Positions 29,011 to 37,014 of a stretch of 64,000 bases of DNA are shown in pieces. Made by a program: the position numbers and the translations under genes. The DNA is from Lachnospiraceae bacterium. GTDB lineage: Bacteria > Bacillota > Clostridia > Lachnospirales > Lachnospiraceae. Location: NCBI GenBank assembly GCA_029067085.1, contig JAIEFE010000011.1, forward strand, positions 62,001 to 126,000. The letters run 5' to 3'. Below the pieces are notes generated by a model, which worked only from the letters and a program-made list of their open reading frames with translations, ran no database searches and was not told the DNA's origin. Within the stretch, counting starts at the first letter, position 1. Every line of letters begins with the position of its first letter.

Positions 29011-29388
29011 TTGAAAAGAATTTTATGCAGCATGCTTATTTTCTCTATTGTTTTTTCATTAAGTGCCTGCGGAGGAACAGGACAGGAAATGCCATTCTCC
29101 GAAAATGTTGATACTCTGGAAACAGAAAGTATTGAAGTTGGGGAGACCACTGGGAACGATAATATGTTTAATGAGAATAAGACAGATACAGAAAATGAAA
29201 ATAGGATACCAAGCAGTTCAGCGTTTAATTTTGATACGAAGTCGGTAGTGCTGAACAGTGGATATGAAATGCCTATATACGGGATTGGCACATACAGCCT
29301 GACCGGAGATACCTGTGTGGAGTCTGTCACAGCGGCATTAAACAGCGGTGTCCGGCTGATCGATACCGCCTATATGTATCATAATGAT
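29011..29388 (+). pseudogene. 5' part of an aldo/keto reductase lipoprotein gene, split by the element
   Basis: This frame starts at a TTG behind GAAGGAGGA and encodes a lipoprotein leader (lipobox LSAC), an acidic linker and the first strand/helix of an aldo/keto reductase (LNSGYEMPIYGIGTYSL, RLIDTAYMYHN). At 29386 the family sequence stops abruptly and the frame ends a few codons later. The missing remainder, starting EESVGEAV, lies at 54758. Joining at the GA dinucleotide restores HN-EESVGEA in frame. The gene is thus interrupted by a 25.4-kb insertion, not decayed. Confidence 0.9.
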
Positions 29389-29413
29389 GTGATATGTTGT
29401 GAAGTGTAGATGT
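29386..29413 (+). other. Left attachment site (attL) with terminal inverted repeat
   Basis: The core GA (29386-29387) is followed by 7 bp and then a 19-bp sequence (29395-29413) that matches the reverse complement of 54732-54750 at 14 of 19 positions (shared pattern T-TTGT-AAGTGT---TGT). The same 7-bp gap is found at the right end. These are probable recombinase binding arms. Confidence 0.75.
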
Positions 29414-29431
29414 CAGATTTCTCTAAAAGCC

Positions 29432-29467
29432 TGTATTTTAGCGGAAATCTTCATCTGCTAAAATACA
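29432..29467. repeat. Perfect 11-bp inverted repeat near the left end
   Basis: TGTATTTTAGC (29432-29442) pairs exactly with GCTAAAATACA (29457-29467) around a 14-nt loop. It lies 45 bp inside the element. It could be a recombinase accessory site or a transcription stop for the truncated reductase gene; no T-tract follows. Confidence 0.6.
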
Positions 29468-29589
29468 ACATATGCGGCTGGCTCATTTGTGGTGAATGGA
29501 AAATTGCAGATGTTGTGATAAAGAAAGAGGGTGATAACTCTTTTTATTCGTATCTGTAAACAGTTTAACACAAAGAAAGGCGGCTGTAT

Positions 29590-29943
29590 ATGGAAATTAC
29601 ATATCATTGGGAAGGGGATTACCAGATCCATGACCTGAAACTTTCGGATACAACGGAATATCATATCGGAAAGTATGGAAGAATGAGGCAGCGGTTTTTG
29701 AAGGGGAATCACGGAGGCGTTTATTCGTATATGGTTTTGTCAGAAACCTTGTGGAAGCATCTTGCGGAAATTGATGAAGAATGCAATGAGATGATGGATA
29801 GGCTTGTGAGACAGATGGCAAAGAAAGAGGGTGTAACCGAACAGCTTAAGTTCGATGACTGGCTCGGCTGGCTTCAGAAGATGAACAGCATCAGAAGCAG
29901 GGCGGAGGAGGTAGTGCTGCATGATCTGATCTATTCCCTTTAA
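29590..29943 (+). CDS. tnpV: TnpV-family transposon protein
   Basis: A 117-residue basic protein matching the Tn4451-type TnpV pattern: MEITYHWEGDYQIHDL start, HIGKYGRMRQRFLK in the middle and LGWLQKMNSIRSRAEEVV near the end. TnpV proteins are carried by Tn4451-like elements; their role in excision or transfer is unknown. The gene has an AAAGGCGG SD, is the first gene inside the left end, and supports the element's family assignment. Confidence 0.8.
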   Translation: MEITYHWEGDYQIHDLKLSDTTEYHIGKYGRMRQRFLKGNHGGVYSYMVLSETLWKHLAEIDEECNEMMDRLVRQMAKKEGVTEQLKFDDWLGWLQKMNSIRSRAEEVVLHDLIYSL

Positions 29944-29963
29944 TGTTATAGTGCAGTGGTCAA

Positions 29964-29982
29964 GGGGGAACAAAGTTCCCCC
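29964..29982. terminator. Short GC-rich hairpin after tnpV
   Basis: GGGGGAAC-AAA-GTTCCCCC is a perfect 8-bp stem just after the tnpV stop. There is no run of T directly after it, so termination is likely but weaker than usual. Confidence 0.5.
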
Positions 29983-30101
29983 ATTGCATTAAAAATGCCA
30001 ATGGCGGGATTCTGAAAAAACAAAATTGAGGATTGACAGGACGAAAAAAATAGCTTATTATTGACAGTAAGAAAGAAATGGGTTTTTACCGTACAGTGTT
30101 T

Positions 30102-30632
30102 TCACTCAAGCGGGCTGCTCGTTTCTTTTTTTACTGCTAAAATATCATATAGATACTTCTTACCATCATTCGCATGACGAACTAACATACTTGCTGAATA
30201 AATGTTATGCCTTGCTATTTTCCCCGTTTTATCATCATATACGGGCAATGCAAAACGGATGTCGTACCTATACCATCCAAACATTGCATCTGTCTTATGC
30301 TTTTCTTTCCGGTTTATCTCATGTTTCGGATTGGTTGCTATCCGTATAAGTTCAGGAATCGCCTGTGCAGCATTGGCTTTTGCCTTTGCCACCGCACCCT
30401 TTAAGGAGATACGGCTTTCGGAACTTGCATATTCATCGGGAAAATCTGCTGAAATATATATTTCTTCTGAAGTTTCCCAAATCTCGTAACAATCCCCTAT
30501 ATATCCTTTCAGATATTCTTCGACAACAGTCCAGTCATCCCGTACTTTGGTCTTAAACCGGATATCGTTGATCAAAACCAGCTTTTTACCGTCGGCATCG
30601 GTTATGATATTTACATTCCTGTTTTCAATCAT
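30102..30632 (-). CDS. Element-borne hypothetical protein
   Basis: A 176-residue cytoplasmic protein starting MIENRNVNIITDADGKKLVL. It has a basic, helical C-terminal half and no motif I can name. It overlaps the preceding zinc-finger gene by 8 bases, so the two are co-expressed. The longer frame to 30860 runs antisense-free but overlaps the neighbour's coding sequence, so the start is placed here. It is the last gene of a minus-strand group of three that seems to be an accessory regulatory set of the element. Confidence 0.7.
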   Translation of the reverse strand: MIENRNVNIITDADGKKLVLINDIRFKTKVRDDWTVVEEYLKGYIGDCYEIWETSEEIYISADFPDEYASSESRISLKGAVAKAKANAAQAIPELIRIATNPKHEINRKEKHKTDAMFGWYRYDIRFALPVYDDKTGKIARHNIYSASMLVRHANDGKKYLYDILAVKKETSSPLE

Positions 30633-31560
30633 CTCTTTTGTTCCCTTTCTTCTTTTCCCTCGACTTGTAGACATTAAACTGATTTTTACATTGTGGGCTG
30701 CAAAATTCATTTCCTTTCCGGCTTGCGATAAAGGCTTTTTTACAATGCTTGCACATACGCATATCGCTGTCCTTATCCGTGAGCATGAAAGAAAAGCACA
30801 TCTGTACCATGACAAGCAGGGAATGGAAGTCCCATACGATAACGGGTGAATCTTTTTCAAGCGCTATCCGGTACGTTGGGGATATGCCGCCGAAAGCGGA
30901 GATACCCTGACGGTATAAATCGCGTGTCTGTTCATCAATCGAATCATAATCAAGGTAATAGAGGAAACTTGTCATAAAGGTAAACGCCAGATCAGTAAAC
31001 TCTTTCATAAGCCAGTCATACCTTTCCGCATATTCATGCTGAAATCCCATTGTCACAGCCTGCGGCGCATTCCCCATAGCCATTGTGATCGCAATGCCCT
31101 CACGGTCAGTTACAGACCATCCCGATTCAACGTCTTTCTTTCTGAAATCTAGCTTGTCAAAAGGATAGAAATAGGAAAGATACTCCTCTGTGGAGAGGGC
31201 TTCTTCTTTTATGAAGTGGTTTTTGGGAAGATACACCGATTCATAGGTTATAAAATCCGCAGTTGTCGGCAGGGCGGTCATAAAACCGAGGAAACCATAT
31301 TTTTGAATAAAACCAAGTACGGACTCCTTCAGATCTTCTTCCGGAGCCTTGTGCATTGCGGAAAGCCCGACATTTATGGCATCAATGACAAGCTGCCCTG
31401 ATTCCTGCATGGGACGGTACATTTCCGGTTTCGCATCTTTGGAAACTGTTATGTAGAGATTATCGTCATTGTCTGTCTTATATTCATAGCTGCTATACCG
31501 AATCCACGGTGCGCTGGTATGCTCAAATAAATTCTTCATAAAAAATCTGCTCCAATCCAT
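30625..31560 (-). CDS. Hypothetical protein with C-terminal CxxC...CxxxC zinc finger
   Basis: A 311-residue protein whose body is not recognised, ending in a treble-type zinc finger: CKHCKKAF, then about 11 residues, FCSPQCKNQFNVYKSR, followed by a Lys/Arg-rich tail. This finger resembles the CGNR-type DNA-binding finger common in firmicute mobile elements. It probably binds DNA. It lies between the sigma-like gene and the small hypothetical gene in one minus-strand transcript. Confidence 0.75.
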   Translation of the reverse strand: MDWSRFFMKNLFEHTSAPWIRYSSYEYKTDNDDNLYITVSKDAKPEMYRPMQESGQLVIDAINVGLSAMHKAPEEDLKESVLGFIQKYGFLGFMTALPTTADFITYESVYLPKNHFIKEEALSTEEYLSYFYPFDKLDFRKKDVESGWSVTDREGIAITMAMGNAPQAVTMGFQHEYAERYDWLMKEFTDLAFTFMTSFLYYLDYDSIDEQTRDLYRQGISAFGGISPTYRIALEKDSPVIVWDFHSLLVMVQMCFSFMLTDKDSDMRMCKHCKKAFIASRKGNEFCSPQCKNQFNVYKSREKKKGNKRDD

Positions 31561-31654
31561 CGGTCATATCACATCATCTGATGTAATACTTCCTACATTA
31601 TAAACAGTTACTCATTACCAGTCAAGCTGTTTGCGCTTCTTGGTCGGTAAGCAT

Positions 31655-32284
31655 TTACATTCCCTTTTTCCGCACTCCGTTTTCCAGAAAATATTTTTCA
31701 TCAGATGTCATCGGCAGATTGTTTTCTTTCCTGCATGTAAGTATGCCACCATAGAGTTTGCGTATCTTTTTCAGTGCGGTTTCCCTGATACCTCTGATGT
31801 TCCTGTCTGACTGCCCGATACTTTCCGCATATTCTGTTGTGGAATAATCGTGTATGAACAGGTAATAGAGCATATTTTTGTGGTGTGGCTTTAGGTCTTT
31901 TAAAATTCCAGACAGCTCCGCATCCGTGACAAGCTCGTGTATCGTTTCCGGGTGGTCAAATATGACATCAATAAATTCGCCTGCAAGCAGGAGCTTTCTT
32001 AAAACCACGTCATAGGATGGCTTGCCAGAAAGATACATTTCATCTGCTCCCCACTCCAAAGGGACAGCGGAGCGTCCGATCTCATGGTCTCTTTCTTTCC
32101 GCTCCCTGTTAGCGTCCAGTTTATCCCACCAGTACAGCACGTTTTCAAAGTCTGCTTTCGTCCTTGCGCTCTCCTCAATACGCTGGATCGCAAGGGCACG
32201 TGCTTCACGGTGGAGCATATCTCCGTCTGCTTCTGTTATGAAGTTTTGTTCCCTGAATGTCTGGAACTCAGCGTATTTTGGCAT
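31655..32284 (-). CDS. Sigma-70 region-4-like HTH protein
   Basis: A 209-residue protein with a C-terminal helix-turn-helix resembling sigma-70 region 4 (LKDLKPHHKNMLYYLFIHDYSTTEYAESIGQ, then RNIRGIRETALKKIRKL). The N-terminal half is charged and helical with no region 2, so it is more likely a transcription regulator of element genes than a full sigma factor. It heads the minus-strand trio and is divergent from the tnpW-recombinase operon, so it may control that promoter region. Confidence 0.75.
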   Translation of the reverse strand: MPKYAEFQTFREQNFITEADGDMLHREARALAIQRIEESARTKADFENVLYWWDKLDANRERKERDHEIGRSAVPLEWGADEMYLSGKPSYDVVLRKLLLAGEFIDVIFDHPETIHELVTDAELSGILKDLKPHHKNMLYYLFIHDYSTTEYAESIGQSDRNIRGIRETALKKIRKLYGGILTCRKENNLPMTSDEKYFLENGVRKKGM

Positions 32285-32427
32285 CTGCGGTCAGTCCTTT
32301 TCAAAATAATAAAAAAATGTAGCAGTTTTTTCAAAAACACTTCCGTTTTCATAGCCGTTTTTCTCCTATCAGTGAAAGAAGTAATTTTTTTGATTGAAAA
32401 ACAATTACATGAAAGGAGAGGCAGCTT

Positions 32428-32547
32428 ATGGATTACGGATAAAATCAAAATCCGGTTACCGGATACGGAAGCACAGAAAATATTATAAGGGATATGCGTA
32501 TGGCACGCAAGAAAGGATTGCATGATGGAAGCAGCAAAAATAAATAA
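32428..32547 (+). pseudogene. Small element ORF with TAA at codon 5
   Basis: After a strong AAAGGAGAGG SD an ATG opens MDYG, then TAA, then a well-formed peptide NQNPVTGYGSTENIIRDM continues in the same frame to 32547. The good SD and clean coding after the stop suggest a 39-residue protein killed by one nonsense change, or one now started at the internal ATGs (MRMARKKG). It overlaps the tnpW-like start. Confidence 0.45.
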
Positions 32548-32767
32548 TGATGTGGAAAAATTCAGCCCGGTGGAGGCTGGATTTTTTTATCGCAGGATCG
32601 GCGGGACGCTTTTCAAGGTCAGGGTATATACGGGGTCGGAGTACGCTGGCACACTTGATGAAAAAATATCCCGTTTAATTCTTAATGAAATGGTGACAGG
32701 CGGGGAAAGTTATGTTAAGATGGATTCACCACAGATGAGTCAGCCGCCGGAAAGGAGTTCGGAATGA
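32522..32767 (+). CDS. tnpW: TnpW-like transposon protein
   Basis: An 81-residue protein with the core FFYRRIGGTLFKVRVYTGSE followed by ETLDEKI-like and LILNEM phrases, as in TnpW-type proteins that precede the recombinase in Tn4451-like elements. Function is unknown. Its stop overlaps the ATG of the recombinase gene by 4 bases (ATGA), so it is translationally coupled to it. AAAGGA upstream serves as SD. Confidence 0.7.
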   Translation: MMEAAKINNDVEKFSPVEAGFFYRRIGGTLFKVRVYTGSEYAGTLDEKISRLILNEMVTGGESYVKMDSPQMSQPPERSSE

Positions 32768-34740
32768 ACAACAGGACGGCTGGAGACAACAGAATAACAG
32801 CTCTTTATGAGCGACTCTCAAGGGACGATGAGCTTGCGGGAGACAGCAACAGCATAGTCAACCAGAAGAAAATGTTAGAGGACTATGCAGAAAGCAACGG
32901 GTACACCAACACGGTGCATTTTACGGATGACGGATATTCCGGCGGAAATTTTGACCGTCCGGGATGGAGGCAGATGTTAAGCCGGATCGAAAACGGCGAC
33001 ATCGGCACAGTCATAGTAAAGGACATGAGCCGTGTCGGGAGGGATTACCTTCAGGTAGGGTTTTACACGGAGGTATTCTTCCGGGAAAGGGGTGTCCGTT
33101 TTATTGCTGTTTCCAACGGTGTTGACAGTACCAACAACACCAGCAGCGAATTCGCCCCTTTTTTGAATATCATGAACGAGTGGTATCTGCGTGACTGCAG
33201 CAGGAAGATCACCGCTGTACTTAGGGCAAAAGGAAAAGAGGGAAAGCCCCTTACGAATAATCCGCCTTATGGGTATATGAAGGATTCGGAGGATAAGAAC
33301 CGCTGGATCATTGATGAGGAAGCGGCGGCAGTTGTGCGCAGGATATTTGCCATGACGGTGGAAGGCATGGGGCCGTACCGGATCGCGAAGATACTGTCTG
33401 ATGAAAAAGTGGAAAAACCGTCTTATTATCAGGCAGTCAGGGGAAGGGGATGCTATAAAAACCAGTGTGATTTTGAACACCCTTACGCATGGATGGGCGT
33501 GAGCATTGTGAGGATGCTGGAAAAGCCGGAATATATGGGCGACACGGTAAATTTCCGCAGCCATAAGGAATCCTATAAGGATAAGAAAGCGGTAAGGAAT
33601 GACAGCAGCAATATCCTTATTTTCCGGGATACCCATGAACCGATCATAGACCGCAGGACATGGTATCTGGTGCAGGAACTTAGAAAGACCGTGAGGCGCA
33701 CAAGTATAGGCGGAGAAGGCAGCCCGCTGACGGGGAAGCTGTTCTGCGCTGACTGCGGCAGTAAAATGTATTACCGCAGGGCAGGGGAACGCGCTGGAAG
33801 GGACTGGCGGGGGCTGCCCAATGGGACAGTCAGAAAAACGCCTGCGTATTTTAACTGCGGCACTTATAACAGCAGCCGTAAGCAGAATGATGGAAAATGC
33901 AGCTCCCATTGCATTCAGGAGGATGCCGTGAAGCAGCTCCTTCTTGAAACGATCCGATATGCCTGTGACAGTGTGCGCATGGACGAGGAAGCATTTATGG
34001 ATGCCATGCGGAGCGCATCCGCTGTACGCGACATTAGTGAAGTTAAAAAACTGAAGACAGGGCTAAAAAAGCAGGAGAAGCGGTTCGCAGAGCTGGATAT
34101 GCTTTTGAAGAAAGTCTATGAGGACAATGCGATGGGAAGACTGCCGGACAGACGCTATGAAATGCTATCTTCCGATTATGAAAAAGAACAGGAGCAGCTT
34201 GAGATTTCCATGAAGAAAATGCAGGAACAGCTTGCAGAATATGAGGAAAGCACGGACAGGACGGAAGAATTTCTGTCGCTGGTGCATAAATACACTGACA
34301 TCCGGGAACTGACGGCACCGGTCATCAATGAATTTGTAGATAAAGTGCTGGTTCATAAAGCAGAGCGTACCTGTGGGGAGCGTGTGCAGGAGATTGAAGT
34401 CTATCTGAATTTTATCGGGAAGGTGGAGCTTCCGGCGCAGGAGCTTTCTGAAGAAGAACTTGCTGAGATGAAAGAGAAGCAGAGAATCCGTGAACGGAAT
34501 GCAATGTACCAGAGGCGGCGCAGGGCAAAATTCATGCCAAAGACAAAAGCCATTTTAACGGAAGTAGACGGGGCGGAAAGAGAAAGGACTTTTGCAGAGG
34601 CACAGGCACAGGCGGAGAAACGCCTGAAAGCCGATGACACAAGCCATATCGCTTCCGTAGTCGCCAGAGAGAATAAGGTCATTGTGGAAAGCGGCATTTT
34701 CCCTACAAAAGAAGATGTAAAAGACAAATATGCAATTTAA
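32764..34740 (+). CDS. tnpX: Large serine recombinase, TnpX/TndX-like
   Basis: A 658-residue site-specific integrase/excisionase. The N-terminal resolvase domain carries the catalytic Ser (S19 in YERLSRDD) and GDIGTVIVKDMSRVGRDY; a recombinase domain with PPYGYMKD follows; then a zinc-ribbon (LFCADCGSKMYYRRAG), a coiled coil (about 415-490) and a DUF4368-like tail. These enzymes integrate at GA dinucleotides, matching the element ends. It should excise the element as a circle and thereby repair the reductase gene. Confidence 0.92.
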   Translation: MNNRTAGDNRITALYERLSRDDELAGDSNSIVNQKKMLEDYAESNGYTNTVHFTDDGYSGGNFDRPGWRQMLSRIENGDIGTVIVKDMSRVGRDYLQVGFYTEVFFRERGVRFIAVSNGVDSTNNTSSEFAPFLNIMNEWYLRDCSRKITAVLRAKGKEGKPLTNNPPYGYMKDSEDKNRWIIDEEAAAVVRRIFAMTVEGMGPYRIAKILSDEKVEKPSYYQAVRGRGCYKNQCDFEHPYAWMGVSIVRMLEKPEYMGDTVNFRSHKESYKDKKAVRNDSSNILIFRDTHEPIIDRRTWYLVQELRKTVRRTSIGGEGSPLTGKLFCADCGSKMYYRRAGERAGRDWRGLPNGTVRKTPAYFNCGTYNSSRKQNDGKCSSHCIQEDAVKQLLLETIRYACDSVRMDEEAFMDAMRSASAVRDISEVKKLKTGLKKQEKRFAELDMLLKKVYEDNAMGRLPDRRYEMLSSDYEKEQEQLEISMKKMQEQLAEYEESTDRTEEFLSLVHKYTDIRELTAPVINEFVDKVLVHKAERTCGERVQEIEVYLNFIGKVELPAQELSEEELAEMKEKQRIRERNAMYQRRRRAKFMPKTKAILTEVDGAERERTFAEAQAQAEKRLKADDTSHIASVVARENKVIVESGIFPTKEDVKDKYAI

Positions 34741-34770
34741 TAAAATAATGTGAAAGAGAGGACTTTTTAT

Positions 34771-35721
34771 ATGACAAAGATCAGGGATTACAACATGAAC
34801 GGGACGATCATTTTGGGCGTGGATGCAGGCTATGGGAACTATAAGACGGCAAGGTGCTGTTTCCCGACTTCTGTGAGCAGGAGTGACCAGCCGCCTATCT
34901 TTACGAGAAATTTTCTGGAATATGACGGCGGTTATTACACCATAGGAGAAGGACACAAAGATTTTGTAGCGGAAAAGAGCATGGATGATGATAATTATAT
35001 CCTTACCCTTGCCGCCATTGCGAAGGAACTGAAAGCGAAGGAACTGTCATCTGCGAAGATCCACCTTGCAGTGGGGCTCCCTTTGAAATGGGTGCAGGCA
35101 CAGCGGGATTCCTTCCGTGAATATATGCTGCAGAACCGCCATGTTGATTATAAGTATGCAGGAAAGCATTATGCGGTCGATATCGTGGACTGTACGGTAA
35201 TGCCTCAGTGTTATGCGGCGATAGCGGAGAGCCTGCCGGATTTTAAGGGGATGCACATGATAGCGGATATAGGCAACGGTACAATGAATGTGATGATACT
35301 CAACAACGGAAAGGCAAGCGAGAGCAAGTCGTGGACGGTGAAGCTGGGGGCAAATGAATGTTTTATGGCGATCCGCAATCTTATTCTGGACAGAAAGGCG
35401 GAGGAGATTCCGGCGGAGATCATAGAGAATTATCTGCGTTACGGTGACACAAAAGTAGGCGGGGAATACCAGCAGCTTATGGAAGAGGCGGCGAAATCTT
35501 ATGTGGATAAGATATTTGCGGAACTGAAAGCGCACGGCTATAATCCAAATCTCATGAAACTGTATGTCATGGGCGGCGGTGCAAAGGTAGTGGAGCTTGT
35601 CGGAGATTACGACCATGATAATGTCACGTTCAACCATGATATACGGGCAAATGCCAAAGGATATGAATACTTCTGTTATATGAAACTGCGCAGACAAAAA
35701 GCAATGGCTTCCGCCGGATAA
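34771..35721 (+). CDS. parM: ParM/StbA-type actin-like segregation protein
   Basis: A 316-residue actin-like ATPase with the phosphate-1 motif ILGVDAGYGNYK, the phosphate-2 motif MIADIGNGTMNVM, and the adenosine motif YVMGGGAKVV. Such proteins push plasmid or element copies apart as filaments, implying the excised circle may be maintained or replicated. GAGAGG sets the start at MTKIRD rather than the GTG at 34750. The next gene is its probable partner. Confidence 0.88.
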   Translation: MTKIRDYNMNGTIILGVDAGYGNYKTARCCFPTSVSRSDQPPIFTRNFLEYDGGYYTIGEGHKDFVAEKSMDDDNYILTLAAIAKELKAKELSSAKIHLAVGLPLKWVQAQRDSFREYMLQNRHVDYKYAGKHYAVDIVDCTVMPQCYAAIAESLPDFKGMHMIADIGNGTMNVMILNNGKASESKSWTVKLGANECFMAIRNLILDRKAEEIPAEIIENYLRYGDTKVGGEYQQLMEEAAKSYVDKIFAELKAHGYNPNLMKLYVMGGGAKVVELVGDYDHDNVTFNHDIRANAKGYEYFCYMKLRRQKAMASAG

Positions 35722-35735
35722 GGGGGCGCATCCGA

Positions 35736-36236
35736 ATGAAGAATAAAAATCATAATATCCGTTTTAACATGGAAAAAGAGGACGAGTGCAGGGCGTGGGA
35801 GCTTCTGCACTCCCCGCAGGTGCGGCAGATGTTCAAGTCACAGAATAAATTCGTGATAGAGGCGGTCAATGCCTATTATGACAGGTGCATGGCAATAGGA
35901 AATGATCCGTATTTGGAAACGAGGGAGAAAGAAGATGCTTTTGCAGAGCGTATCGTGGAAGCGGTGGAAAAGAAAGTGCTATCCAACCTTCCGGTGCTTT
36001 TTGGGATGTATATGGCACAGATGCAGGCTTTCCCATTATCCGTTCCTATGGGAGCATATCCAGTGGTACAAGGCGGCATGATGTACGGACAGGGGCAAAC
36101 TGGAGCATTGCCCAATGGCGGCAAGAATACCACAAATGCGGCAATGCAGAATACGGAAGATGCGCAGGGGCAGGACAAGCCGGAGGATGTTATAGAACCG
36201 CCAGACAATGATCTGATTGATTTTGACACATTTTAA
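35736..36236 (+). CDS. Probable ParM partner (ParR-like) protein
   Basis: A 166-residue protein: a basic N-terminal part with short-helix DNA-binding character (FNMEKEDECRAWELLHSPQV), a helical middle, a Gly/Gln/Met-rich stretch and an acidic tail (PPDNDLIDFDTF). Position 14 bp after parM and the size fit the DNA-binding adaptor that links the ParM filament to the element's centromere. Sequence alone does not prove it. Confidence 0.65.
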   Translation: MKNKNHNIRFNMEKEDECRAWELLHSPQVRQMFKSQNKFVIEAVNAYYDRCMAIGNDPYLETREKEDAFAERIVEAVEKKVLSNLPVLFGMYMAQMQAFPLSVPMGAYPVVQGGMMYGQGQTGALPNGGKNTTNAAMQNTEDAQGQDKPEDVIEPPDNDLIDFDTF

Positions 36237-36252
36237 TAGGCTTATGGGACGG

Positions 36253-36288
36253 GGCTACGGTAAACAGATTTATCGTAGCCTTATTTTT
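36253..36288 (+). terminator. Intrinsic terminator after the parM operon
   Basis: GGCTACG (36253-36259) pairs with CGTAGCC (36274-36280), followed by TTATTTTT. It separates the recombinase-parM operon from the two-component genes. Confidence 0.8.
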
Positions 36289-36345
36289 ACAACTTCCTAA
36301 CATTTTTGATGTATAATAAACCATTATAGGACAGAAAGGGTAGAT

Positions 36346-37014
36346 ATGGCGCATATTTTTATTATTGAAGACGAAGAAGCAATCAATCAACTGATCAAAC
36401 AAAACCTCTCACTTGCAGGGCATACCTGTACCCAGATTTATAATGGGGCAGACGCGAAAAAAATCCTTACCTCCGGTGCAACCTGTGATTTAATCATTAT
36501 GGATGTCATGCTTCCGCATATCGACGGATTTTCACTGATGCAGTATACAGGGGAAATACCGGTTATTTATTTGACGGCAAAGACCGGAATTTCGGACAAG
36601 CTGACGGGTCTTACCTCCGGTGCATGGGATTATCTGACGAAGCCGTTTGAGATGTTGGAACTGATTGCGCGCGTCAATCTGGTGCTTTCCAAAACAAAAA
36701 AATCCGGCAGTCAGGTTCGTATCGACAATACGGAAATTGATTTAGAAGCGAGGAAAGTATCGGTACAGGGAGAGGAAATCGAATTGACGAGACAGGAATT
36801 TGAACTGCTTGAGGTATTGCTGTTAAACAGGAATATTGCGCTTTCCAGAGAAAAATTGTTGGAACTAGCGTGGGATTATGATTATATGGGAGACACGCGC
36901 ACCGTGGATGTTCATATCACAAAACTACGGAAGAAACTTAAGTTGGAGAATCATATTAAAACCGTTTATAAGACGGGATACCGCTTGGAAATCGAAAGAA
37001 AGGGTGAAAGATGA
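36346..37014 (+). CDS. OmpR/PhoB-family response regulator
   Basis: A 222-residue regulator: receiver domain (1-115) with acidic pocket EDEE and phospho-acceptor Asp in LIIMDVMLP, conserved Lys in DYLTKPFE, then a winged-helix DNA-binding domain (about 125-218) with RTVDVHITKLRKKL. It overlaps the kinase gene by 4 bases. A TATAAT lies at 36312-36317. Targets are not evident; the nearest candidate is the 38483 gene. Confidence 0.92.
   Translation: MAHIFIIEDEEAINQLIKQNLSLAGHTCTQIYNGADAKKILTSGATCDLIIMDVMLPHIDGFSLMQYTGEIPVIYLTAKTGISDKLTGLTSGAWDYLTKPFEMLELIARVNLVLSKTKKSGSQVRIDNTEIDLEARKVSVQGEEIELTRQEFELLEVLLLNRNIALSREKLLELAWDYDYMGDTRTVDVHITKLRKKLKLENHIKTVYKTGYRLEIERKGER

Noticed and set aside
32977..33909. 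310-codon minus-strand frame inside the recombinase gene
   Set aside because: Shadow frame; the plus strand encodes an intact serine recombinase.
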